Shown here in pieces: positions 9,035 to 16,902 of a stretch of DNA of 64,000 nucleotides. Position 1 is the stretch's first letter. The number at the start of each line of letters is the position of its first letter. The translations under genes and the position numbers were made by a program. This DNA is from Desulfovibrio legallii (lineage in GTDB: Bacteria > Desulfobacterota > Desulfovibrionia > Desulfovibrionales > Desulfovibrionaceae): NCBI RefSeq assembly GCF_900102485.1, contig NZ_FNBX01000004.1, positions 1 through 64,000 of the forward strand, in the 5' to 3' direction. The notes under the pieces were generated by a model. The model worked only from the letters and a program-made list of their open reading frames with translations, did not search any database and was not told the DNA's origin.

Positions 9035-9641
9035 GAGCGCAGGCTCTGAAAGAAAAAACCTGACCTGCATACGGTAAAAAACGTTTTGCCGTGATCCCAC
9101 CCAAGGTGGCAGAATCCGTGGTCATCAAAAAGCGCTGCCGAAAAATCGGATTAAACAGGACGCGCTGCACAATGGGCATGGCATCTTCCCAGGATACTTG
9201 CATATTGTAGTACCGGCAAATAGCATCGCAATAGTCCTGCCTTTTGAGAATATCCACTTTCACGCCCATAAGATGCGTTTTCCGCGCAAGCTGGAATTCA
9301 AAACAATCCTCAACTCGTTCAAACGGTGTATTCATGGAAACGACTTCGATAATGATTTTTCCCTTTTTGTTAGTTCTTCTATTGACGCCAAAATCAGGCA
9401 TATACACGATGCAGATGTCGGAGGCGGTGATCTCCCCCTCAAAAAAACAATAGAAGGCGTCTGGAAGCGTTCCGTCACTTTTTTCAAAGGCTTCTTCCAT
9501 TCTCCCTCTCACAGTGTTCCTGCGGTGTAATTCCGCAAGATGTTGATCATGGTGTTTATCAAAATATTCCTGAAGCAGGCGCGTATTGTTCTCAGACATC
9601 GAATGTCCCCTTTCATCTGAAAATCCATCTTTCTTACTCAT
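9024..9641 (-). CDS. hypothetical protein, unknown function
   Basis: A 205-residue soluble protein with a polar N-terminus and a central segment YMPDFGVNRRTN followed by a hydrophobic strand KIIIEVVS. The pattern faintly recalls restriction-endonuclease-like folds, but the PD-(D/E)xK lysine is not convincingly present, so I assign no function. The start at 9641 has GGGAGG upstream and overlaps the preceding gene by 8 bp; an alternative ATG at 9599 has AAAGGGGA. It forms part of a three-gene accessory group between trbL and trbF. Confidence 0.55.
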   Translation of the reverse strand: MSKKDGFSDERGHSMSENNTRLLQEYFDKHHDQHLAELHRRNTVRGRMEEAFEKSDGTLPDAFYCFFEGEITASDICIVYMPDFGVNRRTNKKGKIIIEVVSMNTPFERVEDCFEFQLARKTHLMGVKVDILKRQDYCDAICRYYNMQVSWEDAMPIVQRVLFNPIFRQRFLMTTDSATLGGITAKRFLPYAGQVFSFRACALKK

Positions 9642-10086
9642 GGAGTCCTCCCAGGTTCTTGGCTAATGGCGTCAGGTACTTCAAAGTATGAGAGCCTGGC
9701 CAAGAGCGTGGGAACCTCCCGCCAAAGCCTGCGGGCTTATCCGGCAAACCAAGCAATCGAGCCAGATTGACCAGAAACATGTCTGTGCGCGCCAGCTGGC
9801 CCTCTATCTGCGGACTGCTCCGCAAGACCTCCGGCGTGCAGGACTGCAGCAGTTGGAAAAGCTCGCGCTGCTCGTCTATGACCTTCCAGATGCCGCGCCC
9901 CCCGTTGGACTCAACGCAGAACTTGCGCAGCTCAATCAGTTCCACCTGGACCTGAAAGTGCGTTCCGTCCGCACCTTCCGCACAACCGCAAACAAGGCAG
10001 AATGTCATGCCCGTGGACCAGTCGAACCATGTTTCCGCCCCGCATAACGGGCAGCCAGGTCGCCAGATTTCTTTTTTCTTGAGCAT
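9634..10086 (-). CDS. small zinc-ribbon hypothetical protein
   Basis: A 150-residue protein whose N-terminus holds two CxxC pairs, CPLC at about 12-15 and CLVC at about 29-32, a probable zinc ribbon. The remainder is helical and polar with no recognised domain. I start at 10086 (MLKKKEIW), just below the trbL stop and preceded by GGAAC; the open frame continues upstream inside trbL, but that would overlap it heavily. The 8-bp overlap with the following gene suggests coupling. Function unknown; zinc-ribbon proteins of this size are frequent in mobile elements. Confidence 0.5.
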   Translation of the reverse strand: MLKKKEIWRPGCPLCGAETWFDWSTGMTFCLVCGCAEGADGTHFQVQVELIELRKFCVESNGGRGIWKVIDEQRELFQLLQSCTPEVLRSSPQIEGQLARTDMFLVNLARLLGLPDKPAGFGGRFPRSWPGSHTLKYLTPLAKNLGGLHE

Positions 10087-10099
10087 AGTATGTTCCGAA

Positions 10100-11230
10100 C
10101 TATTTTGAAGAACGCTGGCGAGCGGCTTCGATGCGCTCACGCAACGATGTTGCCACGGTATTTTTGCTTGCATCTTTATTATGCATGGACTCGCGCGCAG
10201 CAGACCAGAGGTTGCTGGCTGCCCCCTTAGTCACTCCTCCCAGGCCTTGAGCCCCCTCCGCTCTGGCCACTTGGGCAGCACGACCGATGTTGGCTACGCC
10301 GGAGCCGGCGGCCATGCTTAAACCAGCGAGACCAGCGCCCAGAGCTGTGACTGTAGATGTAAGCGAGTTGCCTGTGCTGACGTGCGAACCCTGGATAATT
10401 CCGGACACGACATCGGGAAGGGTTTTGACCAGGGCGTAAAAAATGATGCAGAAGCCGACAGTCACAGCAATCTGCACAAAATCAATTTCTTCGGCGACCT
10501 TCAATTCACGAATAAAACTTATGCCCACTCCCATGACAAGCTGCATGGTCATGAGCTTGAAGGCCACGGCGAAAATGTATTTGAGCGTATTGACGGCGTA
10601 GTCCCGCAAGAATGACGTTGCGCCAAGCCCCAGCAGAATGGAAGACGCGCACATGGCCACGCAAACTTCGCATTTGATAAGAATGATCTGCATGGCAATG
10701 AGCGCAAAACAAACAACAATTGCAAATCCTGCCAAGACAAGAGGTACAATGTATAACGGATTACGAATGCTAACTTTTTCAAAAACGGCCTGTGCCAACT
10801 CCAACCCGACAGTGAAAGGCTCATCAGAGGCATCAACCAGTGTTGTTGCTTCTCCAGCAATGGATTTTAAGCCGTTGATAATGTTCCAGCTCCAGGTATT
10901 GTAATTGTTGATGACGGCGAGAAAGAAGCCTGCTGTCAGCAGTACAAGGCAGAAATTTTTGATCGTGTCTTTCATATCTGATGCGCCAATGGCCGATTTA
11001 ATGCCTAGCCAAGCCACCTCAAGGACCGCGCACCAATAAAAAAGCAGCTTGGCATATTTGAGCATCACCTGCTCATAGGTCTTTAGTTTTTCGTAAAAAG
11101 TGTTTACAATACGAGAAACGATAGTCGCATCTGATGCGGCCAGAACATCAGCACTCCAAAACACAATGCAAAGGAGTAGAACAATGAAAAAAAGGGCTTT
11201 TCCCCTTGTAGCAATCTTTTTCTTGAGCAT
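10100..11230 (-). CDS. trbL: TrbL/VirB6-like polytopic channel protein
   Basis: A 376-residue polytopic inner-membrane protein expected to form part of the translocation path. An N-terminal signal-like segment (KALFFIVLLLCIVFW) is followed by about six membrane helices between residues 55 and 265. A small-residue-rich linker (ALGAGLAGLSMAAGSG) and a charged tail complete the TrbL pattern. The ATG at 11230 is the only credible start. The first 47 bp overlap, head to head, the start of a plus-strand gene at 11184, so both signal sequences are encoded on opposite strands of the same DNA. In IncP, trbL follows trbJ and trbK, which fits the position here. Confidence 0.88.
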   Translation of the reverse strand: MLKKKIATRGKALFFIVLLLCIVFWSADVLAASDATIVSRIVNTFYEKLKTYEQVMLKYAKLLFYWCAVLEVAWLGIKSAIGASDMKDTIKNFCLVLLTAGFFLAVINNYNTWSWNIINGLKSIAGEATTLVDASDEPFTVGLELAQAVFEKVSIRNPLYIVPLVLAGFAIVVCFALIAMQIILIKCEVCVAMCASSILLGLGATSFLRDYAVNTLKYIFAVAFKLMTMQLVMGVGISFIRELKVAEEIDFVQIAVTVGFCIIFYALVKTLPDVVSGIIQGSHVSTGNSLTSTVTALGAGLAGLSMAAGSGVANIGRAAQVARAEGAQGLGGVTKGAASNLWSAARESMHNKDASKNTVATSLRERIEAARQRSSK

Positions 11231-11564
11231 GGCGGCTGCACCTGCACCTTCATACGCTTTTGATTTTTATGGTTGCTGGAAGGCAGACAAAGAAAGAAAG
11301 TCTGATTCATTGATATGTTTTTCAAAAGAAAGAGTTACGTTTATAGACATGTTGAGCGGAAAATCTAAGAAAGAAGTATTTCCCGACCCTATATATAAAG
11401 AGAAAGATAAAAGTTTTTTTCTTGTCATTCCCAGCACCTTCGCAAATATAGAATTTCTAATAAACGAGGATCAAAGCATTTCAACGATAGATCCACAGGC
11501 TATCGGAAGAAAAATCAGATACATACAAATCCCCTTAGAAGAGGCAAAAAAACTTCTGAAGTAA
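11184..11564 (+). CDS. secreted small protein, candidate entry-exclusion factor
   Basis: A 126-residue protein on the strand opposite the transfer operon. It has a textbook signal peptide: a KKR start, a hydrophobic core FPLVAIFFLSM, and a likely cut after SYA near residue 25. The mature part begins FDFYGCWK, a small single-domain protein, charged and without a recognised motif. A strong AAAGGAG lies 8 bp upstream of the ATG. Its place between trbJ (virB5) and trbL (virB6) is where IncP encodes the exclusion lipoprotein TrbK and pKM101 encodes Eex. That positional match is the only basis for the suggested role; the lipobox is not canonical. Being antisense it would be expressed independently. 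Confidence 0.65.
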   Translation: MKKRAFPLVAIFFLSMAAAPAPSYAFDFYGCWKADKERKSDSLICFSKERVTFIDMLSGKSKKEVFPDPIYKEKDKSFFLVIPSTFANIEFLINEDQSISTIDPQAIGRKIRYIQIPLEEAKKLLK

Positions 11565-11571
11565 CACGCAA

Positions 11572-12360
11572 CTAAAACGGATCAGGATGGGGTGTAGTTT
11601 CCAACCTTCTCTTAAACATGGCGCGGTGCATTTCCTGCTCCATCTGAGCTTCCTTTTCCGCTTTTTCCTGGCTCGCCAGATCCGATTGAATCTTTGTTGC
11701 GATAAGTTCACGGAGCTGGCGAGCCTCCTGAATCTGCAAGGCAGTGAGCTGGTTCCCGGCCATGAGGGCCTTCTGCTGACCATCTGGAGCTGAAAGCAGT
11801 TCGTTCATGTATGCCTCCAGTTCGCCGGACTCTTCTAGCTCCTTAAGTTGCTGCCCGGAGAGCTGAAACGTCGCTCTGGTGGAATCGTCTACCCGGCGAC
11901 TCCAGTTGTCCCAGCTGGTCCGGTACGTCGTGCCCCCCTGGGTAAGCATGCTTCTGGGCATAGAGGCCAGATTTTTCAGTTCGTCCTGCGTCTGATATAG
12001 GCCGTCAAATACTTTGCCAAGCCCAGTCACATCGTTGCGCATTGTGTTCAACGCACTGGTAATTTTTCCTACCTTGGAAAGTTCAGACGATATTTTGCCG
12101 ACAAGGCGTGCAGGAAGCATCACAGTATTCTGTACCATATTGGTGTACTGCGCGATATTCTGCTGCACCATTTCAAGCTGCGCGGCGGTTTGTTGTATGG
12201 CTTCATCATATTCTTTAAGCATGGTCTGCAATTGCTGAATATTTGTTGCGCGTTCAAGCATCTGCACAACTTTTTCGCTGCAGTTTGTGCAATGCACTGT
12301 GTATGCCAGACTTTTGACAGGGAAAAATGCAACAACAACAGCCAGAACAATGGCTTTCAT
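11572..12360 (-). CDS. trbJ: TrbJ/VirB5-like pilus-associated protein
   Basis: A 262-residue exported protein with a signal peptide (MKAIVLAVVVAFF, cut near residue 20). A CTNCSEK segment is followed by a long helical coiled-coil-like region (LQTMLKEYDEAIQQTAAQLEMVQ), the hallmark of TrbJ/VirB5. The C-terminus is again helical and charged. GGAGGATATC precedes the ATG at 12360, which overlaps the stop of trbE by one codon region. VirB5 proteins sit at the pilus tip and are needed for pilus assembly and recipient contact. The gene ends 8 bp from the convergent end of the candidate exclusion gene. Confidence 0.87.
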   Translation of the reverse strand: MKAIVLAVVVAFFPVKSLAYTVHCTNCSEKVVQMLERATNIQQLQTMLKEYDEAIQQTAAQLEMVQQNIAQYTNMVQNTVMLPARLVGKISSELSKVGKITSALNTMRNDVTGLGKVFDGLYQTQDELKNLASMPRSMLTQGGTTYRTSWDNWSRRVDDSTRATFQLSGQQLKELEESGELEAYMNELLSAPDGQQKALMAGNQLTALQIQEARQLRELIATKIQSDLASQEKAEKEAQMEQEMHRAMFKRRLETTPHPDPF

Positions 12361-12373
12361 GATATCCTCCATA

Positions 12374-14803
12374 TCAAGCGGCATTGCGTTCTTTGAGCCA
12401 TACCTGCGGCCAGTCCGCTCCGTATTCAGCCCTCAGTGATTTGATTCTGGACAGGGATTCTTTGTCGGATACCCCGACAAAAGAGAGAGCAACAGGGCCC
12501 AGGCCCAGCTGAAAAAGCCGTCGGCCGGCCGGGCTGACCATGTAGTAATCCCGCTTGGGCGTGGCCGAAGAAATGATGCCGATCTGGCGGTCATTCAGCC
12601 CGCAGGAGCGGTAAAAAGCGTATTCATCTTCGTCGCGGGCCATACGATTGGGCAGAAAGATTTTCGTAGGGCAGGACGACAGAATAACGTCCATGATACC
12701 GCTGGTCCTGGCATCAGAAAGACTTTGCGTGGCCAGAATGACCCCGCAGTTCTTTTTCCGCAGCACTTTAAACCATTCGCGGATCTGCGCGCGGAAAACA
12801 GGGTGGCCGAGCATGACCCAGGCTTCATCCAGCATCAGGAGTGCGGGCTTGCCGTCAAGCGCCTTCTCAATCCTATGGAAAAGATAGGTCAGGACGGGGA
12901 TAAGGTTCCGGTCGCCCTTCTTCATCAGCTCTTCCATCTCAAAAACCACAAACTGGGATGAACCCAGATTGTCCGTCCTTGCGTCCAGCAGCATACCCAT
13001 GGCCCCTCGCTGGGTGTAATAGGACAGAGCCTGACGTATGGAGATGTCCTGCACGGTGTCCATGTAATGGGACAGAGTACGCATGTGCTCCGGCTGTGAC
13101 GCCAGGCCTGCCATGGCGCTGTGTATGGCCTCACGGTGAGCCGGCAGCACCGTCATCCCCTGGAGCTCCAGCAGGCCCTCAATCCAGTTTTCCGCCCAGG
13201 CCATCTCCGTATCGCTCTCGTGGATGCGTTGCAGCGGCGTAAAGCAAAGGCTGTCCTCCGTGGCGATCTCGTAATGGTCTCCGCCTGTGGCAATACACAG
13301 GGGGAAAAGCGATTCTCCTTTGTCAAAGGCAAAAATGCGTCCATGCTCATAGCGCAGGAATTGCGCGGCAATGGTGGCCAGCAAGGTGGATTTGCCGGCC
13401 CCTGTGGGGCCGAAAATCGCCGTGTGCGCCAGATCTCCGTCGTGCAGGTTGAACCAGAACGGCGTGGAGCCGTCAGTCAGAAACACAGCCAGGGGTGGAG
13501 AATCCGGGGGGTAAAACGGACAAGGGCAAACCGGATGCCCCGTCCAGGTCGTTTGCAGGGGCAGCAGATCCGCCAGGTTAAGCGTAGTCAGCAGTGGCCG
13601 GCGCACATTGGCGTAACCGTTGCCGGGTAGGCTGCCCAGCCAGGCTTCCAAAGCGTTGATGGATTCAATGCGGCAGCCAAAACCCTGCGTCTGGATAGCG
13701 CGACGCAGTTCGCGAGCGTTGTCTTGCAGCGCATTTACGTCACCGTCCATCAAGATGATGCTCGAAGACAGATAGCCAGCCCCGACGGTGCCGCCCTGCA
13801 CTTCCGTCTTAGCCACTTCGGCGTCCTCACGCATGATCATCGCATCGCGGTTTATCTTGGCGTTGGGATTATTGAAAAACTGGTCCATAAAACCGACAAC
13901 ACGCTGGTTCCAGCCCTTCACGAACTGGGTTATTTCCTTCTCGGCATCATATTGATCCAGGCAGATAAAGCGTGTGGAGTAGCGCAACTCAAAGGGCATG
14001 GAGTCCAGTGCTGCGAACATGGCGGGCCAGGATTCCTGCGGCAGGCCATCAATGGAAAGGACTGCCAGATGTTTTCTGTCCAGTCCGTCTTCCAGACGGG
14101 GAATCAGGCCACCGACCAGATCGCGACTGCCCAGCAGAGCGTCCAGGTACATGGGCGTGGCCGGCACCCTCACGGGCTGGATGACTCCGGAAACGCAAAA
14201 CTGCAGATGCGCAAGAAGATCAGAATGAAAAAACGGACTGTCCGAGCTGTCGTATAATTCATATTCCTGCAAACGATTCATAGCCAGGATTGCGGAGCAA
14301 CCATCTTCAATTTCCAGCAACGTGTCTTTGAATGTTTTGAGCCCTTTTTCAATGGCTGACAGAGTTTCGACGCCAACTTTGGCCGCACCAGCCATTTTGG
14401 CGACATGGTAGTTTGGCAGATAGGTGACGGTTAAAAATGCCGAAGTACGATAGCAGCACTGCCCTTCGCCAAAGAACGCCCGCCGTTCGTCTTCAATGGC
14501 TTGCGACACGGGGTCGCAAAAATGTGAGCGGGAAGCGTCAGGATACGCCCGTTCCTGCGTGCGGCAGGCGTCCACATGAAGCATCCAGCCTGTGCCGAGA
14601 CGGCATATGGCATTGCTGAATTGTTCTGATACGAAAGCCAGATCTTCAGGCGTCGAGCTGGCTGTGTCCTCGCCGCGGATCTCCCAGGCGGCCAGGAAGG
14701 AGCCGTCTTTCTGGAGTATGATGCCCGGTTCGATCAGGGCTGCGTAGGTCAGCAGATCAGGCAGGCCCTTGGCCTGGGACCGAAAATCCTTCAGCTGCAG
14801 CAT
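12374..14803 (-). CDS. trbE: TrbE/VirB4-like transfer ATPase
   Basis: An 809-residue VirB4-type ATPase that powers pilus extrusion and substrate transfer at the inner membrane. The N-terminal VirB4 domain (about 1-400) is followed by the RecA-like motor. Walker A is GPTGAGKST near 465-473; Walker B is PALLMLDEAW near 653-662, followed by ATQSLSDA. GGGGAAC precedes the ATG, which overlaps the stop of the transglycosylase gene (TAATG). It is the first trb gene after the embedded pil cluster, whereas in IncP trbE follows trbD directly. Confidence 0.93.
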   Translation of the reverse strand: MLQLKDFRSQAKGLPDLLTYAALIEPGIILQKDGSFLAAWEIRGEDTASSTPEDLAFVSEQFSNAICRLGTGWMLHVDACRTQERAYPDASRSHFCDPVSQAIEDERRAFFGEGQCCYRTSAFLTVTYLPNYHVAKMAGAAKVGVETLSAIEKGLKTFKDTLLEIEDGCSAILAMNRLQEYELYDSSDSPFFHSDLLAHLQFCVSGVIQPVRVPATPMYLDALLGSRDLVGGLIPRLEDGLDRKHLAVLSIDGLPQESWPAMFAALDSMPFELRYSTRFICLDQYDAEKEITQFVKGWNQRVVGFMDQFFNNPNAKINRDAMIMREDAEVAKTEVQGGTVGAGYLSSSIILMDGDVNALQDNARELRRAIQTQGFGCRIESINALEAWLGSLPGNGYANVRRPLLTTLNLADLLPLQTTWTGHPVCPCPFYPPDSPPLAVFLTDGSTPFWFNLHDGDLAHTAIFGPTGAGKSTLLATIAAQFLRYEHGRIFAFDKGESLFPLCIATGGDHYEIATEDSLCFTPLQRIHESDTEMAWAENWIEGLLELQGMTVLPAHREAIHSAMAGLASQPEHMRTLSHYMDTVQDISIRQALSYYTQRGAMGMLLDARTDNLGSSQFVVFEMEELMKKGDRNLIPVLTYLFHRIEKALDGKPALLMLDEAWVMLGHPVFRAQIREWFKVLRKKNCGVILATQSLSDARTSGIMDVILSSCPTKIFLPNRMARDEDEYAFYRSCGLNDRQIGIISSATPKRDYYMVSPAGRRLFQLGLGPVALSFVGVSDKESLSRIKSLRAEYGADWPQVWLKERNAA

Positions 14804-15327
14804 TATTTGTTCCCCAGAATGTTCCTGACGTGTGTTACAATGGCGCGCGCGTATGCCCTGCCCCGCTCCGGATTGCGGTGCAGCGGCGTGTGGTAGTACG
14901 CGACGGCCTTCCAGTTCAGTCCGTGGCGTCTGATTTCCTGGGCCAGAATCCAGACGCCGATTCTGACATTATTGGCCGGCTCCAGAACCTGTTCCAACGG
15001 CCAGCCGTATTTTCTGATCCAGTAAACATTGACCTGCATGACGCCCACATCGAAAGACCGCCCGGCACGCAACGCCCACTGCGCATATCGCAATGCCTCA
15101 TCTTTGGAGCGCGGCCGCACGTCGCGGCCAGAAATGTTGATAATCCAAGGATGCAGGCCGCTTTCCTGGCGGGCTATGGCCAAGGCCAGTACTTTGGGCA
15201 CCTGATAACGGGCGCACGGATCGTCAAACAAAGGGTCAAGCGCCTGCTGGCGATCCTGTAACGCAGCGGCATGCACTGACGACAAAGAGCAGCAGCACAA
15301 CATCAAGAGAAAACACAATGTCTTCAT
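14803..15327 (-). CDS. VirB1/R64-PilT-like lytic transglycosylase
   Basis: A 174-residue exported SLT-family enzyme that locally cleaves peptidoglycan so the transfer apparatus can cross the wall. Signal peptide at about 1-20 (CFLLMLCCC core). The catalytic Glu is in RQESG (Glu55), and the later DVGVMQVN and AYYHTPLHRN motifs are typical of the family. Two names are possible: VirB1 in type IV secretion nomenclature, and PilT in R64, where pilT encodes this enzyme rather than a retraction ATPase. The position between pilV and trbE suits both, so I leave the symbol blank. Confidence 0.9.
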   Translation of the reverse strand: MKTLCFLLMLCCCSLSSVHAAALQDRQQALDPLFDDPCARYQVPKVLALAIARQESGLHPWIINISGRDVRPRSKDEALRYAQWALRAGRSFDVGVMQVNVYWIRKYGWPLEQVLEPANNVRIGVWILAQEIRRHGLNWKAVAYYHTPLHRNPERGRAYARAIVTHVRNILGNK

Positions 15328-15335
15328 AACAACTC

Positions 15336-16472
15336 CTATGGTGCTGCCTGCTTTACACAGCTTGTCATAACCACAATGCGCCCGTAGTCGCTCGCCGGGT
15401 ACACCCAGCCGGAATCGTCGCCGTCAGTACTCAAGGTCTTGTCAGGTGTCTGAACGCGCATGTGAACCTGCCATTCCGTATCCGAAAGGGATGTGGCCCA
15501 GGTCTGAAAAGAAGTCAGGGGCGGCGCTTCCGGCCCGGCTTCCGCAATGGAAGGAGATGTGAAGATGGCCGGAGACGTGCCAGTGCCGGAAGCGCAGGAC
15601 GGCTTGGATATCTTGTCCCCGTTCCTGGCCAGCACAGCTGTCTTAAGCAGAGTCGAATTCCCCGAATCGCCGATGATCTCCAGCGAATTGTTCCGGCAGA
15701 GATACAGTCCCTGGATCTTGTCCAGGAATACCCGCCCCTGATCTTCCGGTGCCGTGCAGGATTCGCTGGAGATTTCCCGCTCTTCAAACTGGAGTTCTGA
15801 GACATTCCGGATCGCGTGGTTCGTCATGTCCAGTTCGGTCTGCATGGCGTTGAGCTCATCGTGTCCGGGCACGGCAACGCGATACAGATAATCCTGCCCC
15901 AGAGCCGAAGCGTCGAAGCTGGTCAGCGCTCCGAGATGCCCGGCTCCGGGCGAGGGCACCCCCAGAGCGGCCAGGGACAGGGACCACCCACCACCAGAGC
16001 CCTGAAGCGTATCCGCACTCTGGTCAGGCACGTCGCCGGTGGGTACGAACCCCCCGGTTCCGCCCAGAAGGGCCGCTGCGCCGGGAACAGTAACGTTAAG
16101 GAATCTGCTGGTGGCCGCAGCCCTGCCGCCTGTAGTCAGCACAATGGCGCGCAAATGGCCGCTGGTGGAATCTTTGCGGATATAAATGGCGTAAGACTGG
16201 CCCCAGACATTACGGTCCTGAAAGCCGGCGGGAAGCAGTCCGTCGCTGACCAGATCCGCCACGGAAAGCGTGGGCCCGGAAGAAGCCGTGGCTGAACTGA
16301 GATTAGTCTGGTGCTTGCGCACATAATCGGCAGAAGCTCGGCTGACCAGGGCCAGATGATCAGCCGCCTGCCGTTTTTGCGTGTCCGCAAGGCCCATGGC
16401 CATCATATCCGCCAGTTTGGGCAGCAGGATGGCCATAATCAGCAGCGCGCCAATGACTTCAATAAGTTTCAT
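15336..16472 (-). CDS. pilV: PilV-like minor pilin / tip adhesin, no leader peptide
   Basis: A 378-residue type IVb minor pilin; in R64, PilV is the tip adhesin that chooses recipients. The N-terminus is MKLIEVIGALLIM: the conserved Glu is residue 5 counted from the initiator, and there is no leader or Gly before it. An in-frame TGA four codons upstream excludes a longer protein. The helix is followed by a large beta-rich, Gly/Ser-rich exported domain ending in CVKQAAP. There is no shufflon: the lytic transglycosylase gene follows at once and I see no repeated recombination boxes. GAGG precedes the ATG. Family assignment rests on gene order and N-terminus. Confidence 0.8.
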   Translation of the reverse strand: MKLIEVIGALLIMAILLPKLADMMAMGLADTQKRQAADHLALVSRASADYVRKHQTNLSSATASSGPTLSVADLVSDGLLPAGFQDRNVWGQSYAIYIRKDSTSGHLRAIVLTTGGRAAATSRFLNVTVPGAAALLGGTGGFVPTGDVPDQSADTLQGSGGGWSLSLAALGVPSPGAGHLGALTSFDASALGQDYLYRVAVPGHDELNAMQTELDMTNHAIRNVSELQFEEREISSESCTAPEDQGRVFLDKIQGLYLCRNNSLEIIGDSGNSTLLKTAVLARNGDKISKPSCASGTGTSPAIFTSPSIAEAGPEAPPLTSFQTWATSLSDTEWQVHMRVQTPDKTLSTDGDDSGWVYPASDYGRIVVMTSCVKQAAP

Positions 16473-16476
16473 GGCG

Positions 16477-16902
16477 TTACCTCACAGCGACGACGCTGAC
16501 CAGGCTGTCGGCTGGAATAAAAGCCGGCAACGGCGTCAGCCCGTCCGGTGTCAGCCGCCCGTTTTCCGCGCGCCCCACAGCCAGACTGCCTCGAAAAAGT
16601 TCCCGGACGGCCGCTATCTCTTCCGCCGATGCCGATCCGTAAACGTAGCAGCGCCCGCCGTTCACGCGCGCGGCCCACGACCGCAGGGCGCGCCAGCCGT
16701 CGGGCAGATCCAGCGCTGTCTGGGAAACGGTCCCGTCGGGCGGATTGTTCCGATGGACATAAAGAAAGGCCGCATTGCGGTAGATGGCGTAGTTCAGCGC
16801 TATGGCCCGGACTTCAGGGCTATAGCCATCCCTGCGGCCAGCGGGCGCAGAAAGAACGGCCAGAACGCCGAGCAGAAGCGCAAGCACTGCAAAAATCTTC
16901 AT
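16477..16902 (-). CDS. pilM: PilM-like pilus biogenesis protein
   Basis: A 141-residue protein with a hydrophobic N-terminal anchor or signal (MKIFAVLALLLGVLAVL) and a small periplasmic domain (ALNYAIYRNAAFLYVHRNN early, a C-terminal segment ending VVAVR). This matches the R64-type PilM, which is unrelated to the actin-like PilM of type IVa pili. AAGGGGAG precedes the ATG, which overlaps the stop of the upstream ATPase gene (ATGA). In R64 pilM lies at the start of the operon; here it sits between the PilT-like ATPase and pilV, a rearrangement. Confidence 0.75.
   Translation of the reverse strand: MKIFAVLALLLGVLAVLSAPAGRRDGYSPEVRAIALNYAIYRNAAFLYVHRNNPPDGTVSQTALDLPDGWRALRSWAARVNGGRCYVYGSASAEEIAAVRELFRGSLAVGRAENGRLTPDGLTPLPAFIPADSLVSVVAVR

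Noticed and set aside
9024..9641. PD-(D/E)xK nuclease in the accessory pocket
   Set aside because: MPDF followed by a hydrophobic strand is suggestive, but the required (D/E)xK is not present, so no nuclease call was made.
15336..16480. Shufflon at the pilV 3' end
   Set aside because: No repeated recombination boxes, no alternative C-terminal segments and no recombinase gene.
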